Shown here in pieces: positions 13,140-25,585 of a stretch of 64,000 nt of DNA; position 1 is the first letter of the stretch, and the number at the start of each line of letters is the position of its first letter. A model generated the notes under the pieces. It worked only from the letters and a program-made list of their open reading frames with translations, searched no databases and was not told the DNA's origin. Source of the DNA: Protopterus annectens (Eukaryota; Chordata; Ceratodontiformes; Protopteridae). Both the position numbers and the translations under genes were made by a program. The DNA lies in contig NC_056744.1 of assembly GCF_019279795.1 (NCBI RefSeq), positions 1,509,412,860 to 1,509,476,859 of the forward strand. Direction: 5' to 3'.

Positions 13140-15045
13140 TTAAGTTGTTCAAAGAAAGTTAAAATCCAAAGAAGATCAATAAATCTCTGATCAGTATCAT
13201 CAAGAAACAATGAGTACTCCTAACATTATCCAAGCCAAGCTCTGCCAAAAATATTGCCAAAGATTCCATAGAGAATCATGAAGCTTTCTTTAGCTATGTC
13301 ATAAATATCAATGCAAACTCATATATGTTCTGAGTTAGTGCAAAGTGTAAATAAATACATGTACATGACTGACATTGCCAACATCTTGTCAGACAGGTTC
13401 ATACATATTTAACACCCCTCTCACTGACAAAAGGGCCCATTACCATACCTAGAGATTGTGAAAACCCAGAAATTGCATATACAATGGTTAAACAGCTCTA
13501 TCCAAACCTAAAAATATGACATCTATGGGATGACATGGTGTCCCTGGCTGTGTCATATGTGCACTCCAAAACAAACAGACCCTACACTTGAACAGTCTGT
13601 TGAGACTCACTCTCTGTACAGGATATGAAACTGTTGAATGGGTTACAGCAACATTTGGCACACTCCACAAGTGTTGGTGCACAACAGACCATGGGAACTA
13701 TTGTCTTATAAGCCTAATAAGCCTGATCTACAAGGCCATGGAGTCCATCATTATGGAACTCATAGAGCTATTGGGAGCCTACAAACACTGAACCCTACCC
13801 ATTTTGTTTTGATCAGAGGCAGATCATGGTTCCTAAACCTGCCAGACAGTTTTCAAGGCAGTTACCCAGGACATACATCAATGAAATGAGCTCTACATGA
13901 CCTACATAGACCTTGAAAAGCCCTTTTTCAACATCCCACACACATGTCGTATCCACAAAATCAACAACCTGTGCATAAACACGTATGTCATCTGATGGAC
14001 TGCCAAATGGGGCACAGATAGAGCCAATAAGGTAGGAATTGTGGTCTGCCTGTTTGACTGTAAGCTGGTAACAACTGCTGTCCCCCATGGCTCAGTCCTG
14101 GGACCTCTCCTGTCTGCTGTATACTTGTAAGAGGTACAATCAAACACACAAGGGCTATGGTTAGCAAAGTTTGTGGATGACTGCAAAAATATTGTCATAA
14201 TCAATGTTTGGGACAACAGAGACATCCTTAAAATTGGTCTCAGTCAGACAGATGTGGTGTCAAAATGATGGCCTCGAGCTACAGTCATACAAATACCACA
14301 TAGGTGCCAACACCCTAAATATGGAGGTAATAATAAGGGATCTATGGACATGTGTGGATAGTCATCTCTACTTCCAGAAACACATTCACAAAGTGGTTAG
14401 AAAATCATGCTATGTGTTCACACAAACTGCCGAAGCTTTTGCATGTAGGTCAAAGGAGATTCCCTCTACTCATCAGTCATCAGACCCATCAGAGAGTACC
14501 ACAACACACTTGACATGTATCTGACTAGGCAACTTCAGCAGCTGGAAAGACCACTGACGTACCTCAACAAGAGGATTACTGGCCTCAAACAGTTGCCCCA
14601 TGCAACAAGACTGAAGTAACTCAATCTGTACTCTGTTGCATACTGTCTACTCTGGCAATCTCTGCCCAACATACAGGTCCATGTCCAATGCAGAACTGAT
14701 GTACATGCTCTATCTGAAGTAAACCCAAGCTCACTGTGCCACATGCTCTAGGGATATCATCATCACAACAATAAATAGAACATGTTGTAGGGATACATTA
14801 CTAACTCACAGACTCCCCTTGCTTTGAAACAGGCTCCCAACCTACATTAAGCTGAGTCCCTCACTAACACTCTTATAGAGGAGCCTTGATGAATGTATGT
14901 GAAACTGAACTTTCACACCATGGATCACTTCATCAGCTCTACTACACAGAGGCCTAGGGAACTAACTCCAGGTGTGGTGATAGCTGCACACTCTGGCCAT
15001 ACTAATATATGCCTTCAGGCAGATAGCCTATTACCTACCTATGTA
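13140..15045 (+). pseudogene. CR1-like LINE, decayed ORF2 and 3' end
   Basis: Heavily mutated plus-strand copy. Recognisable stations: IPRDCENPEIAYTMVKQL near 13440, YINEMSS near 13875, then 14204-14524 reading QNDGLELQSYKYHIGANTLN, IIRDLWTCVDSHLYF and KVVRKSCYVF. These align with CQNHGLKLNAK, IRDLGTQVDSSLSF and KVVRKSFYV of better copies. The C-terminal part goes to about 14890. The 3' UTR ends near 15045 in CTACCTATGTACCTATACATG, a decayed form of the CCTATGAA-type tail repeat seen on other copies. Confidence 0.75.
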
Positions 15046-15318
15046 CCTATACATGTAGGGGGAACACAGTATAATAAGCCAAAGATGGATGGGCAGAGAT
15101 GTGTGTAAGAGGGTGACCATGACAAGGAACCATCCAGGACTGTCCCACCTAGCACACATCCCAATGGCACAAAAGACATGAGGTGCACATCTCAGCCACT
15201 GTACATAAAAGCCACAAGTATCTGTAAGCATTACAGAGTATGTGGTGCATGTGCCTGCTGTACAACATGACTGTACAATGACATACACATCTACTATCTG
15301 CAAACATGTACCTGTCAC

Positions 15319-18035
15319 ATAGGTTCATAGGTATGTAGTAGACTATCTTCACAAAGGCATATATCAGCCTACGCAAGTTGTGCAGCTTTCACCACACCAT
15401 TGGGTAGTCTCCCAAGGCCTAGTTCTAATAGTCAGTACCTTAAGCCCCTTTCTAATGTGGCTGCTGTCATGTCTGGAATGAATTGTCTGTTTCCCATCCA
15501 CTCATCAAGGTTCCTATTGAAGAGTGTCAGTGAGGGGCTCCCTCTTATGTACATTGGGACTCTGTTCCACAGTAAGGCAAGTCTCTGGGATGATGCTCCA
15601 TCCCTCCAGCACATTGTATTCATTGTTGTGATAAGGATCATATCCCTGGAGTATGTAGTGCGACTCAATTTTGATTTCCTTAGATGGAGCATGTTCAACA
15701 GTTATGTGTTGGACATGGCTCTGTATGTTAGGCAGAGTTTGCCTCTGAGTAGGCGGTACACAACAGAGAACAGATTTAGTTTTTCTAGTTGTGTTGTATA
15801 ACACAACTGTTTGAGACCTGTAATCCTCTTGGTGAGGTACCTCTGTGGTCTCTCCAGCTGCTGGATATGCCTAGCCGAGAACATCCAAAATGGTGCATTT
15901 TACTCAATGATGGGTCTGATGACTTAAGAGTAGAGGGCCACCACTACCTCTTTTGATCTTGATGCAAACCCTTTGTTGATTAGGTGAGCCATACAGGATT
16001 TCCTAACCACTTTGGCAACATGGTTGTCAAAGGAAGGATGACTATCTACTTTTGTCCCCAGATCCCTTATTACCTCATCAGTATTTAGGGGGTAACACCA
16101 ACGTGGTAGTTTGTGGGTACTTTGTTTTTCCCAAAGGGGATTACTATGCATTCTTTTGCATTAAGCTTGAGGCCATGATTCTGACACCACACATATGTTT
16201 CATAGAGTCCCTTCTGGAGAATATTTGTGTCATCTGGGGAATCTATTATGGCACACACTTTACAGTTCCCAGCAAACTTAGTCAACCATAACCCTCCTGT
16301 GTTGGCATGTACTTCTGAGAAGTATATACCAAACAGGAGGGGCCCCAGGACTGAACCCTGGGGGACATCAGTTGTTACCAGTTTAGAGTCTGACATGTAG
16401 TCAGCAACTCTTAATATCTGGGATCTATCTGTGAGCCAGTTTGCCATCCCTCTTGTGATGTATGGATTTATGCCCAGGCTGGTGAGTTCATCTATGATAC
16501 CTGACTGGGGAATGGTGTCAAAGGCCTTAGCGAGGTATAGGTAGGCTGTGTGAAGCTCCTTTCAATCATCTGTAGCCTGGGTAACTGTCTCAAGTAAATC
16601 CACCTAGTTCAGGAGGCATGATCTGCCTTTGATGAAGCCAAACTCGGTGTGCTCAACTGTGTGAAGGTTCCCAATGTCTTAATTATTCAGTTCCATTATG
16701 ATTGGCTCCATTGCCTTGCAGATCAGACTCGTCAGGCTCATAGAGTGGGAATGCCAAAGGTCTGTTGTGACCCCACCCCTGTGGAGTGGGGAAAACATTG
16801 CTGTGCAACATTCTATGGGTACATATCCTGTAGAGAGGATGTAGAGAGAGGTGTAGGTATCCTTGATGAATATGGATACATCCCTGCTCTATGTATTATG
16901 ATCCAGGTTCTGATTCCGGAAGGTATGGAATGAGTAGTATCCTGGTAGTGCTGGTGTGCTCTCTGGAGCCTTGAACTAGGTTTCTGTTACTGCACAGATA
17001 TCAATATTCTCCATACTGAGTTGTGCCTCGAGTGTGTGCATTTGGAGGCTGAGACTTCTGGCACTGAGTAGCATTTAGCTCACTTTGTGGTTATTTGTGT
17101 TGGTTAGGGGGGTTGGTTTGTCCTTTGAGCCTTGCCTAAAAAAGGTAATATGGGGACAACAAGAGCCTTAGCCCGTATTCAGAAGCATAGGGCTGACAGC
17201 TGCAAACCATCTCTAGTGAAGCAACGAGGCTTGTCTATCATGTCATCCCAGGCAGACAGAGACTGGATCCCCTTTGAATGACACCAGAAGCTCAGCCAAT
17301 TGTTGAAGTTTATTGTCTTTCTGTTATATTGCGGTATCATGTAGGTGAAGGTAAGATGCTACTCAAGGTCAGGGTCATACCAGCCTAGGCTACATGATCA
17401 TACAGTTACTATATATCTCTTGTCATGTTGTCCTGGGAGGTATGTCTCAGATCATTCACACTGACATGTACAAAGACCGCGTCATATATGCACCTGTTCT
17501 GGAGTGATGTAAGTGCTTGTGTTATGTGGTGAATCATAGCAGCTAACAGACAACTGACAATAACCTTCCCCTTGTCCATCCTAGTGAGTGAAACATCTGT
17601 GTGCCTGACTATGGAGTCACCTATTACTAGTGTGTTGGGTATGTTGTTTTGTACTTAGGGCCTGTTGTGAGGCACACTGTTTTGGTGTATTATGTGTTTT
17701 CTGGCGTGTGCTTGGAGGTGCATGTTGCTTGCTTGTCTGCTTAGGAGGACACATTCTCTTTTTCAGATTAATATTTGTATTCTCTGAGTATGTTAATGTG
17801 TATTTATGTGTGTGTCTTGCTGGTGCTTATATTGTAGGTCTATGTGAGACTGTTGGTGTTGTGGTTGTATGACCCTACTCCTCTTGACTGTATTTTCCAG
17901 TATTGGGTAGACAGAGCTTAGCCTCCAGTTTGACCCTGTGTGTGCCAGCATGTGGTGCATCAACCCATATATGATATGGTTATGGCCTATGCATACAGTA
18001 CACTCGCAATACACCTAGTATGACAAGCCTGCTGA
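15319..18035 (-). mobile_element. CR1-like LINE with both ORFs, endonuclease mostly deleted
   Basis: Minus-strand element running from about 18035 to its 3' tail at 15319-15336 (GTTCATAGG repeat). ORF1 has a Cys-rich start (CTVCIGHNH, 17.98 kb), then VIGDSIVRHTDVSL near 17.6 kb and VFVHVSVNDLRHTSQDN near 17.47 kb, the SGNH-esterase blocks. The endonuclease is reduced to its first few residues near 16.9 kb. RT follows: FIKGRSCLLN, LYLAKAFDTIPQSG (motif A) and TTDVPQGSVLGPLLFGIYFS (motif B). Motif C reads KFAGNCK instead of KFADDCK, so both catalytic aspartates are lost. The C-terminal part includes KVVRKSCMAHLINKGFASR and QQLERPQRYLTKRITGLKQL. Confidence 0.85.
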
Positions 18036-18157
18036 GGTTAGCAAATGCGAAAAAAAACCTTTGGGCAAACTGTCAGCGAGTAATGTCTGCATTGCATCCT
18101 GTAACTCCATATTGCTTGCTGAAGTGTAAAAAAGTACTTAGTTTGGATTAAGAACCC

Positions 18158-18880
18158 CACACTTGCCAACTGTGTATGTGTGTTTCTGTGTCTCCCTGGG
18201 GAAAGAGAAACCTTTTTGGAGACTACTCAGATCCCTTAAAAATGGTATACTCATCTTTGTCAAGTCTGATGATGTCACCATCCTAAAAAATACACCTGTG
18301 GGAAGATAAAAGCCCAGTAATGTGTATAGAGTTCTGTGTAAATGTGTACTGCTGTAGTACCGTAATGTAGTTAGGTAGGGGTTTGAATCCCACACTTGCC
18401 AACTGTGCGTGTGTGTCTCTCTCTCCCTGGGGAGAGAGCAACCTTTTTGGAGACTACTCACATCCCTTAAAAGTGATATAGTCATCTTTGTCAAGTCTGA
18501 TGATGTCACCATCCTAGAAATACGCCTGTGGGAAGATGAAATCCCAATGATGTGTATAACGTGTCGTGTAAATGTGTACTGCTGTAATATCATAACATAA
18601 TTAGATAGGGGTTTGAATCCCACACTTGTCAATTGTGTGCGTGTGTTGGGCCCCCCCTTGGGTAGAGAGCAACCTTTTTGGAGACTACTCACACCCCTTA
18701 AAAGTGATATACTCATCTTTGTCAAGTCTGATGATGTCACCATCCTGCAAATACACCTGTGGGAAGGTGAAATCCCAGTAATGTGTATAGCGCATTGTGT
18801 GAATGCATACTACTGTAGTATCATAATGCAGTTCAGTAGGAATTTGAATCCCGCACTTGCTAACTGTGTGTGTTCTAGTT
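18158..18880. repeat. 231-bp tandem repeat, three copies plus a start of a fourth
   Basis: The marker CACACTTGCC (or a variant) recurs at 18158, 18391, 18621 and 18852, giving periods of 233, 230 and 231. Units share CAACCTTTTTGGAGACTACTCA, ATCTTTGTCAAGTCTGATGA and TTTGAATCCCACAC. A 201-residue minus frame at 18138-18743 is only the repeat read through and has its own internal periodicity. GGTTTGAATCCC resembles a tRNA B box, so the unit could derive from a SINE; this is unproven. Confidence 0.95.
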
Positions 18881-19059
18881 GTGCCCAGGTGTGTGACACC
18901 GTTGGTCAATGTTGAGTGGATTTTGATTGTGTGACACCGTTGATCAATGTGGAGTGTGCTTTGATTTTTCTAGTGCATTACATATCACAATGACAACTGT
19001 ATATGCATAACACATGTAAAGTAGCTGTGGGGCAAAGCCATATACATACATGTGACCTC

Positions 19060-19330
19060 AATTTTTTCATAGGTGGGTACTATGCTTTTTCCATGAAAGC
19101 ATCTGTTAGCCTTGCCAGAGAGTGCTGGCCCTTTCCAGACCTTAGGTTACTTTTGTATGCTTGTGACAAGCTTAGCCACTGCAGTGATCCCTGGGCTACG
19201 TCTTCTGTTTCACATCCACTCATCACAGTTTCTACTGAAGAGTGTGAGTGAGGGTTTATGCTTGAGGTATATTTGAATCCTGTTCCAAAGCAAGCAAAGT
19301 CTGGCAAAGATGACTACTCATTATAGGTGT
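19060..19330 (-). mobile_element. CR1-like LINE 3' fragment
   Basis: On the minus strand it encodes LWNRIQIYLKHKPSLTLFSR followed by NCDEWM, matching the last residues of CR1-like ORF2 here (LWNRVPMYIRGSPSLTLFNR at 15.55 kb), plus 3' UTR. It is a short 5'-truncated copy. The stretch 18881-19059 holds nothing recognisable. Confidence 0.7.
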
Positions 19331-19379
19331 GCAACAACCTCTGTTGATCTGCATGCAAACATGTGAACATGTGAACTGG

Positions 19380-20696
19380 GATTTTCCAGTTAGAGGCTTT
19401 TCTTAAATTTGTTTAAATCTTTTTGACCGTTACTTCATCCCATTTCATATCCTATACATTTGAACTTCTTATTCTTTCTTTTACTTCTTCTATCCATTTA
19501 GCATCTTTGTTATGTTCCACAGGATCTTCATAAATATTTCTCTAAAATGTTTTCATTTCTCCTCTTTTGGTGGTCTTTAAATTTCTTTTACCTTGTTTCC
19601 CAATTCTCTATAAAACTTTTTTGGGTCATTAATACATTGCTTACTTTGTACTTTTCCTTTGTATTTATTTGTGTATCTTCTAAGTTTTTCTGCTTGTGCT
19701 GATATTTTTAGTTTATTATTTGCAATAGTTCATGATAAATCTTGATCTGTTATAATACTGTGTATTGCTTTTATCATGTCTATCTTTCTGAGTATTTTTG
19801 TTGAGCTGTTCCCTCTTCTATACTCACTTCTTGGCTTAATTGCTTTATAGTTTTTCCTATGCAATACTTCCATGATGGTATCCAATTTCTCCACTTCCTT
19901 TCCCTTACTACCCTATGCTTTTATGGTAGGACTTTATTTGTTATTAATTTGGCTGCACAGTAATATATCCTATCTACTTCTGTTATGTTGCATGAATCTC
20001 TATGGACAATCCTAATTACTGTGTTCATTTGTTTCATCAAACTTCTAACTTTTTGGGTTTTATTAACCTTCTTCAGTCTATTTCTTTCATTTATCATAAT
20101 ATGTCTATCCATCTCTATTAAATCAAGCAACTCTTCTCTTTGATAATTTTCTTCTAAACCGAGGCCACATTCTTTGTTCATCATTTCCTGTGGGCATTCT
20201 ATAGAAAGTTCCAGATCTTCTTCCTGTTCCATGTTCTCTTCAGTTTCACCCTGTGTCATCCATTGTTCTTTCATATGGGAACTTACTGACCTATCACTCC
20301 ATGAAATTGACCGTGTCAGAGTTGCCACAATTTCCTGTTCTTTTCCATGCTGTATAGCTCCAACTGAACCTTTGTACTGGTTTCCTATGGGAGGCTCCAA
20401 CTTATCTTCATATCTCAACTGATTAGATGCTTTTTGCTCCACTGGTTTCTCCTTAATTTGGGTGTCCATTGCTCTATCCTGTTGTGTTGTATCTGAGTTA
20501 TATTTTCTACACTAAATCCTTCTCTTTGCAGATAATTCATAACCTCAGTTTCTATTTCTTTAACTTCTCCATTACTAATCCTCTTTTCTACTTTTCCTCT
20601 TTGTTTTCTTATTTTTGTATTGTGAAATTTTCCATATTTGGATATCTTTGCCTGTATTTCTCTTCAAATACTGTATCTTTGGTGCTGCTCTTTTTA
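19380..20696 (-). mobile_element. R4/R2-like LINE, N-terminal and pre-RT region
   Basis: Minus-strand frame 19921-20469 (182 residues, Glu/Lys-rich, ending CNITEVDRIYYCAAKLITNK) and its continuation to 19400 contain NKYKGKVQSKQCINDPKKFY, RELGNKVKEI, IYEDPVEHNKDAKWIEEV and VQDMKWDEVT. The order (tether, KFYRELG, PV.HN.DA.WI) resembles the region before the polymerase of R4/Dong- or R2-type LINEs, not CR1. The polymerase itself is absent. The family name is tentative; the LINE nature is more secure. A related piece lies at 21880-22650. Confidence 0.55.
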
Positions 20697-21283
20697 GGTT
20701 CATAGGTTCATAGGTCGGTACTAGGCTATTGGCCCTAGGGCCTATACAAGCCTAGCCAAAAAGGTACCCTGGCTTTCACACCCAAGAAAAATTATTTTCC
20801 TGTGCCCCTGTCAAGCAGAGCCACAGAAGTGATCCCCAGGGTGAATTTCTTATTACCCATTCAATCATCAAGATTTTTCTTTAAGAGTGCTAATGAGGAG
20901 CTCTGTTTGACATAGATTGGTAGTCTGTTCCATAGTATGGGAAGTCTCTGGGACAGGAGGTTTGAAATACTCCAAACTCCAGCATGTTCTGTTATTGTGG
21001 TGACAAGGTTTAGGTCCCTAGAGCGTGTAGCTTGGAAGGATTGGGATTACTTTAAGTGGAGCATGTCCAACTGCTCTGGGTTTGACATAGCTTTGTATGT
21101 TAGGCAGAGATTGCCTCTGAGTAGGTGATATGTGACGGAGTAAAGCTGGAGTTTTTTGAGACGGTCTACGTAGGGCATCTGTTTGAGGCCAGTAATCTTC
21201 TTTGTGAGGTATTTCTGCGGCCTTTCCAGTTGTTGTAGATGTCTTGTGAGGTACATACCAAAAGTGGCATTGTACCCTATAAT

Positions 21284-21476
21284 AAAACTGTCTTTCGGCT
21301 TTTCCCAGTTAGGGGTCACCACAGCGGAACTCCGGTCCGCTAATGATTGGCAGATTGGCAGTAGATTTACTGTGCTGGCTTGCCACACAAATGAAATAAT
21401 CTTCATTGATGCCATTCATCATTCATGCATGTGACCAGAGATGCTGAGAATAAACGTGGAAACGCCGCAACTAACA
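21284..21476 (-). mobile_element. Short V-SINE without central domain
   Basis: Inserted in the CR1-like LINE, minus orientation, bounded by a 17-bp target duplication with one mismatch (GCATTGTACCCTATAAT at 21267-21283; GCATTGTACTCTATAAT at 21477-21493). The tail reads, on the minus strand, AGCGGACCGGAGTTCCGCTG, then GGTGACCCCTAACTGGGAAA and GCCGAAAGACAG, the V-SINE 3' end. The usual GTTTCCTC..GTGCTCCGGTTTCC central block is missing. Structure matches the copy at 57726. Confidence 0.85.
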
Positions 21477-21879
21477 GCATTGTACTCTATAATGGGTCTA
21501 ATATGTGATGAGTAGAGGGGAACAATGACCTCTTTTTTTCTGGACAAGAAACCTTTTGTGATGAGGTGTGCCACGTAGAAGGATTTCCTGACCACTGTGA
21601 CAATGTGATTATCAAAGGAGAGACTACTGTCCACCTGTGTCCCAAGGTCTTTTATCACACTTTTGGTGTTAAGTAGACTACTGCCTATGTGGTAGTTCAT
21701 GGGTACAGAGTTTTTACCAAAGGGGATGACAATGCACTTTTTGGCATTAAGCTTGAGGCCATGGCTTTAACACCAGGCATCTGTCTCAGTGAGGCCCTTT
21801 TGTAGGATGTCCACATTATTAGGAGTTTCGATTATGGCTCCTAGTTTGCAGTCATCTGCGAACTTAGTTTTTGCATTGA

Positions 21880-22650
21880 TTAGTTTTGATTTCTCCTTTG
21901 CATAAATATTGCACCATATTAAATCTCTTTTTCTTTCCCACGCCCATATCTTCTTTAAAAGTATCCTGATCTTCTTGTTTCTCCTTACTTTGGGGTTAGT
22001 TATTCCATCATGCTGTGATTTGACCCATATTAGACCTTTCACTTCGCAAATATTCCATAATTTCAGCTTCTATTTTTTTAACATCTACTTGGCTAATCTT
22101 CTGTTCTACATTCCCTCTTTGTGATCTTATTTTTTTTTATTGTGAAATTTTCCATGTCTGTCTGCTTTTGCCTATATTTCTCCTCAAATATCTTTGGGGC
22201 TGCTTTTTTGTGTTGATTAATTTGGCTTTCTCCTTTGCATAAATATTACACCATATCAGGTCTCCCTTTCTTTCCCATGCCCATATTTCTTTTTTTATAC
22301 CCTTCAAACATCTCTGTTTTTTGTTCTTTAAATTTTCACACTTCCTCAGTCGCTTCTTTTTCCAAACAGTACAAGGTTTCTTTATCTATATGGTGTTTTT
22401 CTTGGATCTGTTGTATTAATGAACACACATTTTTTATTTTAAGCTTCTGACAGTTTTTCTTGTTGAAGTATTTTTCTTTCCTCTAATTTCTCTCTTAATC
22501 ATTTCATATATCTTTTTGTCTGGAAGTTCTGGGCTTTCTGCATAATAGTAAAAATACATAATTTCTTTTTTGTCCTCAGTAGTCTACTCTATTGTCCATA
22601 TGGCTCTTTGTCCTATCAATTTTTGTGATTTACGTTGACTGCTACTTCCT
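21880..22650 (-). mobile_element. R4/R2-like LINE fragment inside the CR1-like RT
   Basis: AT-rich, Lys-rich minus-strand coding remnants (KKIWAWERKRDLIWCNIYAK near 21.93 kb; EEKYRQKQTD-type words near 22.17 kb). The latter overlap in sequence with the 5' end of the 19.4-20.7 kb fragment (FEEKYRQ), so it is a second copy of the same family. It replaces the motif A-B part of the CR1-like polymerase. No target duplication was recognised. Confidence 0.5.
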
Positions 22651-24210
22651 TCTACAACAAGGGGGCCATAATGATACAGTCCATGTCCTTACAGGTGAAG
22701 CTGGTTAGGCTTATGTGTCTGTAATTCCCCAGGTCTGTTGCTAGGCCACCTTTGTGGAAGAGAATAACTGTAGATGTTCTTAATTCTGCAGGAACAAAAC
22801 CTGTGGTTAAGCTGTGATTGAAACAGGTACTTAGTGGTGATGCTAGTTCATGTTTTAGCTTGTTTAGAAGACAGCCTGGGATGTCATCTAGGCCATAGAG
22901 GCCATGTGCTTTGCCTTGCATAGGGCTTTGAGGGCCTGCTTTTCAGATATGTAAGGTGGGAGGAGGTTTTGGGGGTGGTTTATTTTAAGTTAGGAGGGGA
23001 CAAAGCATTGACATTTTCACCAAACCTATCCACTAGCAGGCTTGCTATCTCTGTGGGGTCATTGTGTATGTGTGATACCATTGGCCATCAGTTCTGCACA
23101 TGCTTGGGTCCTACCCTTTAGGTTATGTATGTAGCTGCAAAAGGCCTTATGATTATCCTTGGCAGGACTTGCTAGGTTTCTCTCAAAGGAGCTCTTGGCA
23201 GATTTCACAAGTTGTCTTATTTTCCTGTTAAGTCTGAGGAGGGTGCTTTTCCATTGCTGGGTCCTTGTCTTTGTTTTCTTGGACAACAACTTTTTGTGCT
23301 TATTGTAGAGTTTGTTGATGCTGGAAGTCCACCATGGCAGCTTGATTTTACTTGGGGCTCTGGCTTTGATTCTATCTGGTACAACCGAGTTTATACACCT
23401 TTGCAATTGACTGTACAGGGCTTTAGTGTAAGCTTTGGCTTAGTTGCCACTTTCAGCTTAGGGTGGGGCTTGGAATGCATGTATACCTTCACCTAGGAGG
23501 GTATAGTTTGGCTTGGTGTAGTTTTTTAGTATGATTTCACCCTTTGTGAGTTGTGGTGTTAGTGTCAGTTCAAAGGTGACTGATGTGTGGTCAGTTTTAA
23601 TGAATTAGGGTCCAACAGCTGCAGCAGTGCACCTGTTTGACATGTTTTTGAGGACCAGATCTAGAATGTTTGTTCCTCTTGTCAGGGTATGGACAATTTG
23701 CTCCAGGGCATTTGAATTCACAAAGTCAAGGAACTTTTGTGCTAGTGAGTTTGGGCTACAGTAGGTTTCCCAGCTGATGGTGGGATAATTGAAATCCCCC
23801 ATAACTAGTGTGTTTGATAAAATTTGGATTGTCTTCAGTTTGATTAAATAGGCTTCATGGGTGTCGTGACCCATGGAGGGTGATCCATATCTGGCTAGGA
23901 CTTGAATGGGAGTCTTATCCACCATAACCTGGACCCAGAGTAACTCCATGGTGTTGTCCAGACTAACTAGACGTGAGGTTTATTTATCTCTAATATAGAC
24001 TGAAACATCACCTCCTTTGTTTTTCACATGTTCATTTGGTGGTCTAAAAGTGTAGAAGGCATTGTAGCCTTGCTGGGCTAGGGTACTCTCTGAGGCCTTA
24101 AACCAGGTTTTTGTGACTGCACAGACATCTACATCTTGTGATAGAATATGTAGATATCCTACTTGTGTAAATTTTAGTTCTCCACAATTTTTGTAAGGAT
24201 GGGTTTATGT

Positions 24211-25343
24211 CAGCCCAATGTAGCCTTGAAAACTATTTTGATGTTATTGTACCTTAAGGAAGGCCGTTTTAATCATTTTCTATCCATTTTCTACCCATTC
24301 TGTGACATAGTGCTCCTACATTTCTTAACCACCCCTTCACATTGAGTCCTTTTGGTCTTATAAATCACTATTTATGAAAGCTAGAAGTCACTTGGAGTGC
24401 ATGCTTGCATTCCCTTAATACACTAAAAATGTCCTGCCATAGCATCTAACTTCCTTTTATAGGAAAATAAATGATCTTTTAGTCTCCCTTTAAGGGCTTT
24501 CTGATGAAGGCTATACACTCTTTCTTGTCTTCCTTTAAACTATTCTTCTTTTGAACCTTGTCTTTCTCTCTAAGTTGTTAGGTTGAGGAGGTTTCCCAAA
24601 CAGTACACACATCTGCAGATATGGTCTTAGCAGCTGTTTATGAAGATAGACAACTTATCATTTTTTTTTAGTTGCAATGTATTTTGATATTACCTGATGC
24701 TTTCTCTCACTTCATGGTTATCTTTAGATAATCTGACATCAATATTCCCAGGTACATTTCCCTCTTTGGTTACTACTATTGTCTCCACTGATTTGAACTC
24801 CACTGCAGATTTTCCACTTCTCAGATGAATATATTAAGTATTTTGCATTAAATGTAAGTTGTTGTGATTTAGATCATTCATACCATTTTGCCAAATTTCA
24901 TCTTGATTTTTTCAGATAATTACAAAAGATATTAACCTGCATACCTTCTTTGGCTTTTTCAGCATGTTGGTCCATTGCATGAACAGTAGATGAATATAAA
25001 AAAATAACACAAATGACAGAATGCAGAGATTGGCATCCCAGAACATACAGATTCAGATAATGCTGGATTTTGGCATTTTATCACAGCTAAATGCAGTTAT
25101 GGATTTGGGACACCATGAGATTCGCTCATGATATTTGCTGCTGCGTTAGGTTCAGGATATGTGAATGATTATGCTCATGTACTTCAGTTATTTTTAATCT
25201 GAAAGAGTTTGGCTTGGTCAGTTTTGTCGTTTTGTAGAATCATAATCATAGAGCAAGAATTTCACTTCAAGCCAACTGATGCATGTGTAATCACGAAAAA
25301 GGTAGATAACAACATTAAAATCATGTTATTCTATTTTACACAG
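24211..25343. other. Mostly non-coding; weak LINE-like coding remnants on minus strand
   Basis: Between 24240 and 24960 the minus strand has broken peptide-like stretches (for example KEGNVPGNIDVRLSKDNHEV, KALKGRLKDHLFSYKRKLDA) of retroelement character that I cannot assign. From 24960 to 25343 nothing is recognised up to the first TRIM exon; its upstream polypyrimidine tract is short (TTCTATTTTACACAG). Confidence 0.35.
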
Positions 25344-25366
25344 AGTCTCAAGAATGAAACAGAAAG
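25344..25366 (+). CDS. TRIM-type gene, 23-bp microexon
   Basis: A 23-bp segment lies between a good acceptor (TTTTACACAG) and donor (G|GTATGT) and encodes SLKNETE plus two bases of an Arg codon. TRIM genes commonly have a 23-bp exon between the coiled-coil exon and the next exon, in this same phase. Read in phase it joins the 128-bp exon as ...ETERNKDSQEV. The upstream RING, B-box and coiled-coil exons were not recognised in the preceding sequence, which is filled with LINEs; they may lie farther upstream. Confidence 0.75.
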
Positions 25367-25457
25367 GTATGTAGGCTCAGTGTTTTATTTTTACTCTTTT
25401 TATTTTCTCTGCACTGCAAGTCCCATAACTCATATTATGTTTATTCTCTGTTTCCAG

Positions 25458-25585
25458 GAACAAAGATAGTCAAGAAGTGAAAACTGATGCTGTAAAACTG
25501 ATTTCTGATGATTTGGCTCTGGGGGTGTACAAAGGTCCTCTACAGTACAAGGTCTGGAAGGAAATGCTGTCCATCCTCATCCCTG
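25458..25585 (+). CDS. TRIM-type gene, exon between coiled coil and B30.2
   Basis: Acceptor TTCTCTGTTTCCAG and donor G|GTAAGA define 128 bp, 91 bp after the microexon. In the frame set by the microexon it encodes NKDSQEVKTDAVKLISDDLA, then LGVYKGPLQYKVWKEMLSIL and IP. The GPLQY.VWKEM..I..P motif is the linker just before the PRY-SPRY domain in many TRIM ubiquitin ligases. The exon ends with one base of a Gly codon that is completed exactly by the next exon (phase 1). No disabling change is visible. Confidence 0.9.

Larger units (their letters stand above)
20697..24210 (-). mobile_element. CR1-like LINE ORF2 (endonuclease + RT) with nested insertions
   Basis: Minus-strand copy whose tail starts at 20697 as AGGTTCATAGGTTCATAGG. 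From its 5' side: endonuclease start NEHVKNKGGDVSVYI near 24.02 kb; VMGDFNYPTISWE and LEQIVHTLTRGTN at 23.7-23.95 kb; linker KIKLPWWTSSINKLYNKHKK at 23.3 kb; RT start VPAELRTSTVILFHKGG and NYRHISLTS at 22.65-22.9 kb. About 150 residues (motifs A and B) are then missing and replaced by an R4-like piece. RT resumes with KFADDCKLGAIIETP at 21.87 kb (motif C intact) and runs to YHLLRGNLCLTYKAMSNPE near 21.08 kb. A V-SINE interrupts the C-terminal part. Overall better preserved than other CR1-like copies here. Confidence 0.85.

Noticed and set aside
18138..18743. 201-residue minus-strand frame
   Set aside because: It spans the 231-bp tandem repeat and its protein repeats with the same period; no known motif.
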